Assembly: GCA_035048485.1 (NCBI GenBank)
Contig: CM068593.1
Coordinates: 857,501-921,500 of the forward strand
Direction: 5' to 3'
DNA: 64,000 nucleotides
DNA from: Pteria penguin
Taxonomy: Eukaryota; Mollusca; Bivalvia; Pterioida; Pteriidae
The notes beneath the pieces were generated by a model. The model ran no database searches. It had not been told where the DNA came from and was given only the letters and a program-made list of their open reading frames with translations. The position numbers and the translations under genes were made by a program. Positions 12,296-24,400 of the stretch are shown piece after piece (positions within the stretch are counted from its first letter, which is position 1; every line of letters begins with the position of its first letter).

Positions 12296-12868
12296 TCTTC
12301 ATCTAACTTATTCCTTTATTCATACGAAACTGAATTCATTCAGTCTTTGCTATCGCAAGGAAAGAAACAATTGGCTCTTGGCTTCAATTTCACGTACAGA
12401 TATATAGATGACTTGCTTTCAATTAAAAATCCTTCATTTGTGGATTACATTAGCATAATCTATCCAAGTGAACTGTAGGTCAAAGAAATCACTGAAAGTA
12501 GTAATTCTACTTCGTATTTAGATATCATGTTGTCTTTCGACATAAATGGTCAATTGAACACCTCACTCTATGACAAACGTGACGATTTCAGTTTCGCTAT
12601 CACAAGCTTTCCTTTCATAAGCAGCAACATTCCATCTTCGCTCGCATACGGCGTATTCATATCTCAGTTAATACGTTATTCCAGAACATGTTCAAATTAC
12701 AATGACTTCGTTCTGAGGGCTAGGCGACTTTCAGATGAGCTACCCAACCAGGGTTATATATGTGATAAACTAGCAACATCACTGAGGAAGTTCTATGGTC
12801 GTTACGAGACTCTTATTACTCCATATGATATCTCGTTATTCAGACTTTTAAATGATATTCTGGACTGA
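12296..12868 (+). pseudogene. Reverse-transcriptase fragment with one in-frame stop
   Basis: One frame runs from about 12296 to the stop ending at 12868, interrupted only by TAG at 12476-12478, where a GAG-to-TAG change is plausible. It contains the catalytic-site motif YRYIDDLLSI (YxDD box), then SYLDIML, LYDKRDDF and YGVFISQLIRYSR, in the order found in a retroelement family common in bivalve genomes. The upstream fingers domain is absent, so the copy is 5'-truncated. I favour a Penelope-like or related reverse transcriptase, but the class is uncertain. The downstream 12870-13200 (GCTAGCAAGAAGGAGACGCT, CCCGGGCACCTGATCTC) is probably the same element's 3' region. Confidence 0.7.
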
Positions 12869-13582
12869 GACCGATTCCGATCATTTTACACAGATTTGAC
12901 ACCTTCTCTACTAGAAGATTACCTACTTTGACTTCTCCATATATAAATATATATGGAATTTACATGATTTGACTCTTTCTACTGGGTATATGTGACGGGT
13001 GTTGCTAGCAAGAAGGAGACGCTCACTCTCCCCGGGCACCTGATCTCATTCCATCATAGGGGTTCACATATGCTCTTCAAGTAGACATATTTTGTTATTT
13101 TCCACTTGCTTTGCATTTTCACTGATTTTGTATGTCCTCTTGTTTCATGATTGTCGGACTTATGGTTTGGATTAATCTATCATCTTTACATTCGAAAAAC
13201 AAACTTTTCATAGTCTTTTTTCAGATGTCAAAAACACATTGAGCAAGAGAATATATATGTATCAGTGAATGTTTTAGTCTTTTCACCCAGTTTTGTGTCA
13301 TTTCCTAGTTTTATTCAATGTATAGAGAGAAGCCATAAAAATTGTTTGTCAAAACAAGATTTTAATTATATTTTTACATTTTAATTCTGCAAGTACTCGG
13401 TTGTTTGTGAATGGGTATATAGAGCTCAGATGAGATGGTTTTTAAGAGTTACCTCGCTTTCAGCTACCATTAACGTAGATAGTACTTGCAACACGACGCG
13501 ACCTGTGATCGAACCTCATTCGCTCCTAAATGTTATCCGGCTCAAGCTACCAATTTATTCCTTCATGTGGCAACAGAGGCCA

Positions 13583-13808
13583 GCAATCTCTCATACAGAG
13601 GGCGCTTCGCTACATTTCACTACAACCCCGCTTTTCCCCTCTGTTATCGGCTCGAAGCTGTTTTAGCCTACAAGATTTTTGTAAAACTGGGAAAAATCCC
13701 ATTTACATTTGGCACACCATGTATGTCACTTACACCATTTAAATGGGATTTTATAAAAACAGCTTGTATCCGATAACAGAGGGGGAAAGCGCCCTCTGTA
13801 TGAGAGAC
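13583..13808. mobile_element. Foldback/MITE-like inverted repeat
   Basis: TCTCTCATACAGAGGGCGCT (left) pairs with AGCGCCCTCTGTATGAGAGA (right). Further in, CCCCTCTGTTATCGG pairs with CCGATAACAGAGGGG, and AAATCCCATTT with AAATGGGATTT. The centre is about 50 bp and non-coding. Confidence 0.75.
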
Positions 13809-14040
13809 TGCAAGAGGCCAGAGCAAGCTTTGCTATGGCTGAAAGAAACCGGATTCAAATCCTGTTAACGGCTTGTCCATTATCTGTCTATAGAACCGCT
13901 ACACAGTGGTAGACGGATCATCACTGCTTCCGTTCCATCTGCAGCATACATATAACACATTTCGGTACAATACATCAGGCAGATGCTGCACGTCACCTTG
14001 TTTAGAAGCGATATAATTTGGGCATGACATAAAACTAGAT
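13809..14040 (+). mobile_element. Possible highly decayed tRNA-derived SINE
   Basis: CCGGATTCAAATCCTG resembles a B-box. ACTGCTTCCGTTCCATC and ACATCAGGCAGATGCTGCACGTCACC resemble the family A body. The copy is old and its ends are unclear. Confidence 0.4.
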
Positions 14041-14886
14041 ACAAACAAAGTGCCACTACACCAATTGTTTTCTCATACTAATTTAATAATTTGATGTAAA
14101 TAAAACCCCTTGGTGCCAAAACGTTTACAGTCAGATACTGCAATAAGTAGCTATTGCTGATTAAACTCCAGATGTTTACCTGTTTAACGCGGCCGCGCGT
14201 GCGAGGATATCAATAAATCTCTGTTGTCTGGAATCGAGATCGCTGACGTCACATTATGTGGTCACTTCATGGAAACAGGATATATTATAGTAGAAATACG
14301 CCGCTTTTTATATGAAATTTAGTAAGCAAAACAATGAGCACACAAGATTCTTTAATTAAAATGTATTAGACGAGAGTGATGTTCATTTTTCTTGCGATAC
14401 ATCGACATTCGAAGAAGGTGCACATGATAGTGACGAGAAAAAGGTGATGTAATCCAAGGTACTTTGCACACGTCAGTAGAGCCGTACCAGTAATCCATTT
14501 TGACGTTGTTTGACATGATTTCGACCGTTTGTTCGGTTTTATTGAAAATTGACAAGAAAAAGACTTCTTTGTTGGTTGGGGCAAATCTTCATTTTCCATG
14601 TTGCTCTGTAACATTCATAAATGTAACATAATTTCAATAATATGTTTCTCGCAGCCTCCGCACGGGCCGTACGTAATTCATCAATATATTGTAATGTAAA
14701 ATGTAGTTCAGATGTCTTATTTATATATTTATTTATGAAAATAATTAACCTTAAGGAATTGAGTACCACATGTGAACCATATAATGTTGGGGATTCCGGG
14801 TGAGTGAGGGGTTGGGATTGCGCCCTCCCACTGACCTCCTGAATCCATCGCTCATATTCTAGTTACCTCATCTACATCCATTGTAT

Positions 14887-15056
14887 CTACATGGCAGTGG
14901 CGGATTTAGAGGAGGGGACCGGGGACCGCCCCCCCCCCCCTTTTGGTCACATATTTATCAGATAAAATCCAGATTTTGCACCAAAAATGGCCGAGAAGTT
15001 TCACTAAACCCCATTTGGGCCACTCCTTTTCGGAAACCCTAGATCCGCCACTGCAT
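14887..15056. mobile_element. Short palindromic MITE, CAGTGGCGGAT type
   Basis: CAGTGGCGGATTTAGAGG at the left pairs with CCCTAGATCCGCCACTG at the right. The flanks ACATGG and GCATGG may be a short target duplication. The interior holds a poly-C run and no coding frame. Confidence 0.7.
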
Positions 15057-15319
15057 GGGTATCTGATCACTGCCTTGTTCCTCCTGATCAGTGTCTCGGT
15101 ATATTCTTATATCAAAAAAAAAGGTGATAATACAACATTTACTCTTGATACTTCCCTCTACAAACCCGCTCTTCTGATTTTATTAAAAAATTTTTATTCA
15201 TTTTTATTTTATTTTTTTTTTTTGTTGGAGCTGATGTTTGACTTGCCATTTTCTCATCCGGACTAAAAATTTCCAAATAAGGGTTACCTGCTCCTAAACT
15301 ACTTAGAGACCCAGGTGAA

Positions 15320-15590
15320 TCAAATGCGTTTGCTCGTCGACATTGGACAGAAGGTATTGCACCGGGAAGTGACAATTGCCCCGCTTTGTTGCATTTCAAA
15401 GCGAATGGGAAACTTTCTGGTGTAAAATGCAGAGAACATAAGGTCGAATATTTTGTAGGAACATTTTGCTCGCTTTTCTTTAACAAAATGAATCCACTGG
15501 CGTCGTTCATTGGGTGTCTTAGGAAAACCGTGCATTGACACACCATCGCATTGGCGTTTCCATAATTAGTAGCTACACAACGAACACCCC
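15320..15590 (-). pseudogene. THAP-type zinc-finger fragment, frameshifted
   Basis: On the minus strand, RCVATNYGNANA, then GVSMHGFPKTPNERRQW, then YSTLCSLHFTPESF follow the order of a C2CH THAP domain (C-x2-4-C, HxFP, W, then CSxHF). The pieces lie in different frames, and the second expected N-terminal Cys is read as Tyr. It is a decayed domain, possibly from a THAP-containing DNA transposase or a host gene copy. An A-rich tract on the same strand at about 15225-15185 might mark a retroposed 3' end. Confidence 0.6.
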
Positions 15591-15599
15591 TCCCCCGAC

Positions 15600-16537
15600 T
15601 TTGCTTTACCCGCCCTTGTCTTCACGAGGCATTTTTTTCTCTTCAATATCATTAAACAACTGTACTCCTCGGACACTTCTATACTAGAGTCCAGCACTGT
15701 ATACAAAATATGACGTCAGCATCTCTTCGTCGCAGAATCTGGCGTTTCTGTATATTTATCAGGTGTGGCTTAGCAGCGCGCATTAGCTTATCACAAATAT
15801 CTCGTTATCTACAGTTGATATGAACTTCGGGTCTTCGGCAATTTATTTATTGTATGAACATGCACCAATTGAATGGAAACAATTAGATTTTGAAAATTAG
15901 GTTGAAGTGGTGCTAGTTAAAATCACTTTCGAGTACTCAAATTAAAAAAACAATCAGGAGGTCTCTGGAAAGCGGAAATTATACTCATAACCAATGCAAA
16001 CTTGAATACAATAAAGACCTACAGTATGTTCTACAAATTCCCTGGTATTCATTCGCGTAAAGAGCGCTACGCCACTGAACAAATAAACGGGTTTCGGTGC
16101 ATTTCTACTCTAGTTTACGTATACTAGATTATATAATACTTACATATAAAGAATATAATGAAAAAAAAAAGTTATGCAATTTTAAAACTTGGATAACATT
16201 GGGTTTAAACTTAAATAACGTAAATTTTAAAAAAGTTAAAGTCATTGGCATCAGTGAAGCGCGCGGTCATTGAAAAAAATGGGTCGAAATGAAGTTTATT
16301 CAGCAGTAAATCTCCTGGGTCTGGGGCCATAAACTGAGAAAATTCTTATAAGTCATAATTTCGTAAAACTAGACTTATGATGCCCTCGGGGACTATGAAC
16401 AGTGCAGTTCCACCCTGACACAAACGGGTGACATAGTGAATGGAAATGACGTGTTGTCTAACTTCAGATACATGTATACTTAGTCGTCATATTAGTGTAC
16501 GTTCGTTTGATCACGTGGGGCTTCCTGAAAATAAATA
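15600..16537. other. Gene-free stretch with a MITE half-site
   Basis: No coding support. GGGTCTGGGGCCATAAACTG at 16317 matches one terminus of the CATAAACTGAGAA MITE family, but no matching partner end was found nearby. Confidence 0.35.
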
Positions 16538-16749
16538 ATCTGGGTCCGGCGTCATAAACTGAGAATATACTTAAATCAAAATATTTCGTTTTAATTTATT
16601 CCATTATCAAACGTTCAAATAAATTCTGATACAGAATTGTTTAATTCTATTTATCAATAGAATAAAACTAGATATAATACAAATCCCAGTTATTGATTCA
16701 TTGATGAACAAAAGAATACGATATTCTCAGTTTATGGCGCCACACCCTG
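16538..16749. mobile_element. MITE with CATAAACTGAGAA terminal inverted repeats
   Basis: GGTCCGGCGTCATAAACTGA at the left pairs with TCAGTTTATGGCGCCACACC at the right. The AT-rich body (TTTATTCCATTATCAAACGT, CAAATCCCAGTTATTGATTC) is shared with the copy at 58209, so these are two members of one family. Confidence 0.8.
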
Positions 16750-17060
16750 ATCTCTTCCAATTCTGGCAAGACCGGCAATAAATGATTTGTTTTTTGATAA
16801 CTGTAAGTGTAAGATTAATCTGCACACAAACCATATATTTTTTAATGAATATCAAATTTTTCTTGTTCGCCTTACTGGTGATATATATATATTAACCCCT
16901 CTTGGAACTTCAGTCCATTCTAAGTACGCTGGAAATCATGTGAGCGGTGGACAAATTTTCAAGTCACATTTTATGTGTGACGGTACCTGGATGTGTCACG
17001 TACGAATCAACACCGTTAGGTCAATATCACTGAGCTTTCGGTATAATTATCAATTTAATT

Positions 17061-17163
17061 ATTGACTTCTTGCGAGGGAGACTTGAAGTTTTGTCAGACT
17101 CACCGGTATACTTGATATTTCTGGGTTGGACAAACCGTCAAGCCTCCCTCACAAGAGTTCAAT
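17061..17163. mobile_element. About 100-bp foldback hairpin
   Basis: ATTGACTTCTTGCGAGGGAG at the left end pairs with CTCCCTCACAAGAGTTCAAT at the right end. Arms are about 38 bp with few mismatches and a 25-bp loop. No coding content. Confidence 0.7.
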
Positions 17164-17579
17164 AAATGTATGATATCTATAATTCATAATTGGTGAAAAG
17201 ATCAAAAGATACTTGCATGTCTCCGCCCCCTTTTTATCAAAAATTTAAATCCAATTTTGCAAGAAGTAAAAGTGACAAGTTTACGAACTTCAGCGAACAG
17301 AGATTTAATTTATTGTGGAATTTAGAAGGGGGGGGTGCAACCCCTGCAAACCCCGCCCCCCAACCCCCCCCCCCCTCCAAACATTAGTCATAATCACATG
17401 ATCATGGGAGGTTGCAACACCACCACCCCCTTTTTAAATTCTAGACCCGTCTATGTAACTTAGGTTACTTATCAACACGCACCACACTATGAATATTGCT
17501 AAAATAAAATAAATCATAAATCAAAATGAAAAAGTTAGTAATTTATTAACGTATAAAATTAGAGAATTTAATAAATCGT

Positions 17580-17653
17580 ACAAAATATACATAAAATATC
17601 TTATATAAAACGAATATATTCGTTTTATATAAGATATTTTATGTATATTTTGT
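17580..17653. repeat. 74-bp perfect palindrome without loop
   Basis: Thirty-seven bases on each side of the 17616/17617 centre (CGAATA|TATTCG) are exactly complementary. Pairing resumes for two more bases beyond a single mismatch at each edge. Confidence 0.95.
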
Positions 17654-17656
17654 TCG

Positions 17657-17774
<118 letters not shown>

Positions 17775-18190
17775 TGAATACTTGGTAATGTACATAGGTC
17801 TTTGTTGTATTCATAATGTTTATTAGAGTATATACAATTCATGTCTCAGTAATATTTTGAAGTCTATATTGTTTTATAGGTATAATTTACGTTTTCTGCA
17901 GATCCGGGCTGCCTTTTTAATTACTTTTTTCCCCTTTGAATACACGAAATTTTAAATGGCTGGCTACGCCACTGAAGTTGTATCAAAATAAGTATGCATG
18001 ACACGATGAGATAAACAACCCCCCTCCCCCCCTCCCCCAAAAGAATTCTCTGATCAGTGATCACCTATATCTCGTCTTATCTCATCTTGTGTATGACGCG
18101 TTTGTATACACGACCCTTTTACCTTGTGACGTGAGATAAATTTACTAATGGTCTTGTGATCTGTGACTCGGGAAGGTGACAGGAAATTTC

Positions 18191-18198
18191 TATAAATA
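18191..18198 (+). promoter_or_regulatory. Probable TATA box of the tetraspanin gene
   Basis: TATAAATA lies about 30 bp before TCACACACAGA (about 18218), an initiator-like sequence, and 236 bp before the tetraspanin ATG. TTGTGACGTGAG near 18125 is CRE-like. An acceptor-like TTTTCATTTTGTAG ends at 18407, so the 5' UTR may itself be spliced. Confidence 0.4.
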
Positions 18199-18426
18199 AG
18201 CAAATCCGGCAGAAAATCACACACAGAACAGAATTATAAAACTAAGCGAGTTTACGTAAAGAAGACTGTTAGTGAAGAAAATAGATACCGGTGAATACAC
18301 AGATCTATATCTTTAAGCGGAAGTGAACATACGTGTATTCCTACGCTGAGAAACAGGTGCCCGAGGAAACACGGGCGTTACAGATTCGTTTATTTTCATT
18401 TTGTAGGGACATCTTAAACAATCAAA

Positions 18427-18489
18427 ATGGTTGAGGGTGGCATGAAATGTACAAAAATTCTTCTTTTCGTCTTCAATGCTATATTTGTG
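18427..18489 (+). CDS. CD63: Tetraspanin coding exon 1
   Basis: Encodes residues 1-21: the cytoplasmic N-terminus MVEGGMKCTK and the start of membrane segment 1. The donor GTG|GTAAGT is near consensus. The ATG has AAA upstream and G at +4, a favourable context. Confidence 0.9.
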
Positions 18490-21400
18490 GTAAGTAAATG
18501 AATTGTTTTCACACCATATTGCGTGATTGACAGAGAAGATAGGGGTTGGGCTTGGCACTGCCAGTTGTAGACTGGCCTTGCGAAATTTTCAGTATTTAAC
18601 AAAAAGACATGATTTCTAAAGTTGATATTATGTTATATTATATATATATCAAGTGGTCTATTTTACTTCTGTCAACGGTTAAATCATTTATATTTTATCT
18701 CGTAGTCAATATTTTTCAAATCGAAAGTAGGCTACGGTAGCGTCGAATAATTTGGTAGATGTACATAGAATCACCGGAATTACCACATAACTGACCGGAA
18801 TTACCTTTAAAGGAACCGGAATTACCGTTGTGTGAGTAGTTAATGATCCAATATACCTAGAAAGTATAACTTTATAACACTTAAAGTTTGTTTCTGATGA
18901 AAAATGACAATAAATGTCCTTCCTCTGCATTTGCCTTCGGCAATTTCAGTTTGGGGTCGGGTTTGGGTTAAAGCCATATCGATCTTGTCTAACTGACCAC
19001 TGATAAAATTTAATTATTATATATAAACTCTCATATTAAATTTATCTGTTCTTTCAGAAAATCATAAACTGGAATGTAAATTTACCATCAGATTAATATG
19101 AAGGTGAATGAAAACTGATGCGAAAAATGACAATATGTCGTTGTTCTTTGCTAACATAAATTTATAAAGTATAAAGTTATACTTTCTAGGTACATTGGGT
19201 TATTATCTACTTACACAATGGTAATTCTGGTTTATTAAACGGTAATTCCGGTCATTTATGTGGTAATTCCGGTGAATAACGGTAATTCCGGTGATTCTAT
19301 GTACGGGATATACTGTAGACGTAGACTAAGTGTATTAGAAACAGAGAGTCCGCTGATTATGTAGAGGAAGAACGTGATGTGAGATGCTGTAGTGTGGTTG
19401 TCATGGAAAATGGGAATCTTCTTGAATCTAGTCTTTTTGATCGGTTCATAACAACCTCTCAATAGAGAGGCGATCGGCAGATTTATGGCTGAGACAATCA
19501 CTCAAACACGTCACATTCTTGGTTTTCAAATATTGGTTCCTTGTCCTTGAAAGTATTTTATTATATACAAAGATAAAAAAGTAAAGTTTAAAATTTTGAT
19601 GATAAATTCTAAAGAGCATTTCTGTTTGAACTACTGAACATAGTTTAGAAAAGAGAAATTTACCATTTTGCAGTCTATATTTATTTATATCCTGTTGTAA
19701 TTTTCGTGGTGGTTTCGCAATGACATGGCCAATTCAGTGGTTCAGTGGGGGTACTGAATATAACACATACAAATAAAGAATAAAGAAACCCCTGAAAATA
19801 AGGAAGTATATACTTGAAAGTTCTAAATTGTTAACAAATGCTGTTTTTAAGTTTGTAAAATGCAGTAAAGTCAAAAAGCATTTGCCATGGACATTACTAA
19901 ATTTAACTTTCCAATTACATGTACATGTGTGTGTGTGCAAATATGTATATTGAATAATGATGAAGCTGGTGTGGTCTAGTGAATAAGGTGCTTGGCTAGT
20001 GATCGAGAGGTCCCGGGTTTGACTACTGCCCTGGACACACTAGTGTTCTGTCTTTCAGATGAGACATTAAAAACCGAGGTACCGTGTCATGGCAGGTGTG
20101 GCACGTAAAAGATCCCTCACTGCTTCGGGTGGTCTGTTGTGGAGCTCTGAATTTGTATGCAGTGCATCAGGCAGATGCTATTGCCATATAATGTAAAACA
20201 ATAATGAATTAATCATTCAATCATGAATAACGATGAAATTATTTTTGTCCTACAGTTTATCCAGCAGTTTTTCATAATTTCAACAAATTTACAGGACAAA
20301 TGTCTTACAGATTTTTTTTTTGGCCATCTCTGGAATGAGTGATTGTCTTGCAGTGAGAGGTTGTTCCTGACCTTTTAAATATTTTAACAATCATGGTCAG
20401 CTCTGTGTTGTTTAGCATTTCCTACTCTTGAGCAGAAGAATTTTTTTCAAGAACCCCCAAAAATTGATATCAGTGAAATTCCAAGGACATGAAGAATTTT
20501 TTTTTTATTTTTTGATTAACAGAACCACTCAAGTATTGTGATATACCTCCACCTTTGTTAGTGTATGTAGATAGAAACTTTCTGTTCAAACTAGTTTTTT
20601 TCTGACTCCAAAGTGCCTATTAAATCTTCTTTTTAAGATAGAAAATAGAAATTGCAATCTAATGTCTGATTTTTAATTCTTAATGTCTGATTGAAATTCT
20701 AACCTAAGACAAGAAAGGAATGACTGAAACTGTTTTCTAGATGAATTTAAACCCAGGATACCTCTAGCTTATGTAAAGAATGTATAGTCTTTATACTATT
20801 AAGTTTATTAGTCAGAATAATTTATTAAACATATTGTATTACACTTGTACATGTAAGTGGTGTGTTGTTGAAATGAACTATAAACAAAGAACAATAACTC
20901 TGTACACAATTAGACTTGGCTCACTCATCTTACCTTTAAAAAATCATCATGACCATTTATTTCAAATCTATCAGAGCCTCTTACACTGTTTCGTTTTGAT
21001 CGACAGATTTTGTCCAGTCTGTTTGTTTGATTGTCTGATGTCAACTTTAACCTTGGTTATACAATGTAACTTTTGAACCATGAGAGACAGAGACTTCATA
21101 TTTGACATGCCTACTTATCTAATGAAACCCTTTCAAATGACACCAAGGTTGATGACGTTTTGACCTTGACAGTGACCTTCACGCTAAAAATAACTTTTTG
21201 GACTTTGGTGCCTCACTGGCCATTAGTGTTTCACAAGCACAGCTTGTTGATATTGCAAAATATTTATGATTTTGATGACTCCTTCTTGCACCATGTAAAC
21301 CTGATAATTGCCATTTTACAGTTCTGTGGGCTTTGTCATACCATTTGATCTCTCATATGGACTAATGTTTACATATGAATGCGTTTTAAGGGGCTGTGTC

Positions 21401-24400
21401 TAGAATGCATGATTTTTTCGAATGAAAAATATCAAAGTTCTGTTGTACATGTATGTTATTAATCACATTTTCAAAGCAGTTGTGAATGCTACATGTATAT
21501 AAAGCACAGTACCCCTGCTATCCTTAAACAGAATCATACATGTATTATTTTGCCTTGTCAAACATACTAACTTTTCTCTGAAATATGAGAGCCATTGTGG
21601 CCTAAGAGGATGAGGTATATGTACTCAGTTTGTGAAGTAGAGGCCCATAGGTTAGATTCCCGCCCTGGACACACTGGTGTTCTGTCTTTTAAATGAGGGA
21701 GTAAAACCCAAGGTGCTGTGTCATGGTAGGCATGGCACGTAAAAGATTCCACACTGCTTCGGGTGGCCCCATCGCAAAGGTAGAAATTTTTATGTGGGGC
21801 AGGCTTGGTGTAGTGGTTAAGCGCTTGGCTTGCGGCGCCGACGATCCGGGTTCGATTCCCGGGTTGCGTCACTATGTTTAAGAGGTTGGTAACCTCCTGC
21901 TTCCATGTCGCGATATAACTGAAATATTGTTGAAAGCGACGTAAAACACCAATCAACCAACCAACCAACCAAAGAAATTTTTATGCAATGCATCAGGCTA
22001 ATGTCGTCACCATAGATGTGAAATAACTGTGGAGTCATTTAAAACAATATTCAATCTAGAATATGAATTACCGGTAAAAGTAAAAAAGTGTCATCCATGA
22101 GATTGACCACCATTCATGATGTTGAGGTGACTTGTCTCCATGTACAATTTGCTCGTACAAAAATAATTTCAGCAACTGGAAAAAAAACCTCTTTTTTAGT
22201 GAGTTGGAAAATTGCCTTGGCATGAAACAAATTTCATGTATCCATAGCTGTAAAGAGATTGTTATTACATTTTTCCAATTTAATCTCGGGGTCAATTTTC
22301 CGAATTACCCTGCATACAGTGTCAAAATTAAATGTGGCAAATGTGAAAAACGAAAGCAAAGTCAATACATTTCTGGAATATCATGAACAAAGTGCTCCAT
22401 CACTGTAGTTCATTCACTCGGTGAAAAACAAAGCGGATACATTTATCGTATGAGGGTGAACATTGTTTGGTTATTTACTTGGTTCACTCAGTCGTACAGA
22501 AACATTGATAATCCCTGGTTAACATTTTATAGAGCCGATAACAGATTGATTTACACCTCGATGGTTTCTCACTTGAATGTAGACCTCAGGATGCCTTTCC
22601 ACTGAGTTGACAAGAAAGACATTGTGCATTGTTGGAACATTGATTTTCAGGCTTGTATATCATTCCTATGGCTGTCAATATGTCCTGTTATAATGTACTA
22701 CAGATGTTGCCATCCTTCGTGGTGATTATTACTTGGCGACAGACGGAAAGAGGGAGAGAGGAGGGGGGATGGTAATCTGTTTCTGGTCTTTCATCTGTGT
22801 TATTCTCAATACGGTAGTCATCATGTTATAAGAAGGAGGGTGGAACGGAAAGATTCCTTGATTTGCTATATAACAGTATACTTGTTGGTAGATGTATGGG
22901 TTGTAGGACAGAGTTGCTGACATCATCATTTTTTATTTGCTAATCTGAGCTGAAGGTTTTGATTCAATTTTAGTTATTAAGAATAGAAATCAGTGGTGGA
23001 TCCAGGATTTCTGAAAAGGGATAAGAAGGGGGGGGGGCACATGTGAAAGTCAAGTATTAGCCAAAATACTCTGTCATTTTGGGAGCCAAATCTTAAGTTC
23101 TACTCATAATTGTGGCAAAAAAGGGGGCCCAGACCCCCTGGCCACCCTGTAAATCTGTCCCTGGAAATCTCAATATCAAAAGTGATAAAAAAGCCTCTCT
23201 TACTTATAGTTAATAGACCAGCAGAGCTCCGTAGTCATAAGTCTCTCTGGTTATTGGAGTACAGCAGGACAAAGGAATGTCAAATGTCAACAATTTCTAA
23301 TCATTCTTCATTTTAATGAGAAAAAGAAAGGTGTCAATTTAGATGAACTGAATTTTATTTTGACAGTAAAGGGAAAGTAGAGAGCAATATAAGCTATAAC
23401 ACTTCAAGTGGGATACCTGGGTTATATGAAAAATATATGAGTGGACGGGGCACAGAAAAAGTGTTGTCCCCTCCCCTTTTGAATGTGTGGTCATGTACTC
23501 TTGCTGCTCCCCTTCCAAAGTTCCAACTGCCTTTATTCTCTAGATTTTGACTTTCTAATATTTGAAATTTCCAGTGTTTTTCTGGACTTTCAGTACATAT
23601 AAGAGAATTAATGGAGGCATATATATATATAAATATATATTTGTACTTTCGATTTAAGTGGCTAAAGACGTAAAGTTAAGGATAGCCGAGAATAATAAAA
23701 ATCATCAAAAATCCATGTTTATACATGCAGCACCAGATGTTGCCTTGAAATCTGGTATTTTTCTCGCTGACAAATTCACAGTATTTTCATCGATACATAT
23801 GAGGTGTGCAATCCCTCCGTCATAAGGCATTCTGCATTAAATCTCACGACTTCTCATCAGCCGAATGGACTGAGTCGCCAATGATTTCATAATTGAATTA
23901 ATTGAATTTGTGTCCCTTTGTTTGTTTCTTTTTACTCGGCTTTGCCTTAATTTGTTAAACAAGGAACCGAGATAAGTAATTTCTTTCCTATTCCGTTCAT
24001 ACACACACGGAAGTGAAACACTGACATCTCGATTTACCTTGTTAAGACAAGACGGATTGTGAGATGTTGGGAGTGAGATAAGAGAAGATGGTTGGTTGGT
24101 TGATTGGTGTTTTACGTCGCTTTCAACAATATTTCAGTTATATCGCGACATGGAAGCAGGAGGTTACCAACCTCTTAAACATAGTGGCGCAACCCGGGAA
24201 TCGAACCCGGATCGTCGGCACCGCAAGCCAAGCGCTTAACCACTACACCAAGCCTGCCCCCCATAAGAGAAGATGTGATTCAATCCCGATATCCTGTGGC
24301 ACTCACATGGTATCACGTTGGTTCCTGTCCAGAAGTTTTTGAAACGACGAGTGCCATTTCCTCATTCATGGCACGGCAATTGGTGCTAAATTTGATTGTT

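Noticed and set aside
14352..14769. Overlapping minus-strand frames of 67-82 codons
   Set aside because: No recognisable domain, no splice partners and AT-rich composition like the surrounding non-coding DNA.
21567..21968. Minus-strand frame with a conserved-looking peptide (also at 9269 and 24088)
   Set aside because: The peptide is shared only because all three lie in SINE family B; frames through SINEs are not genes.
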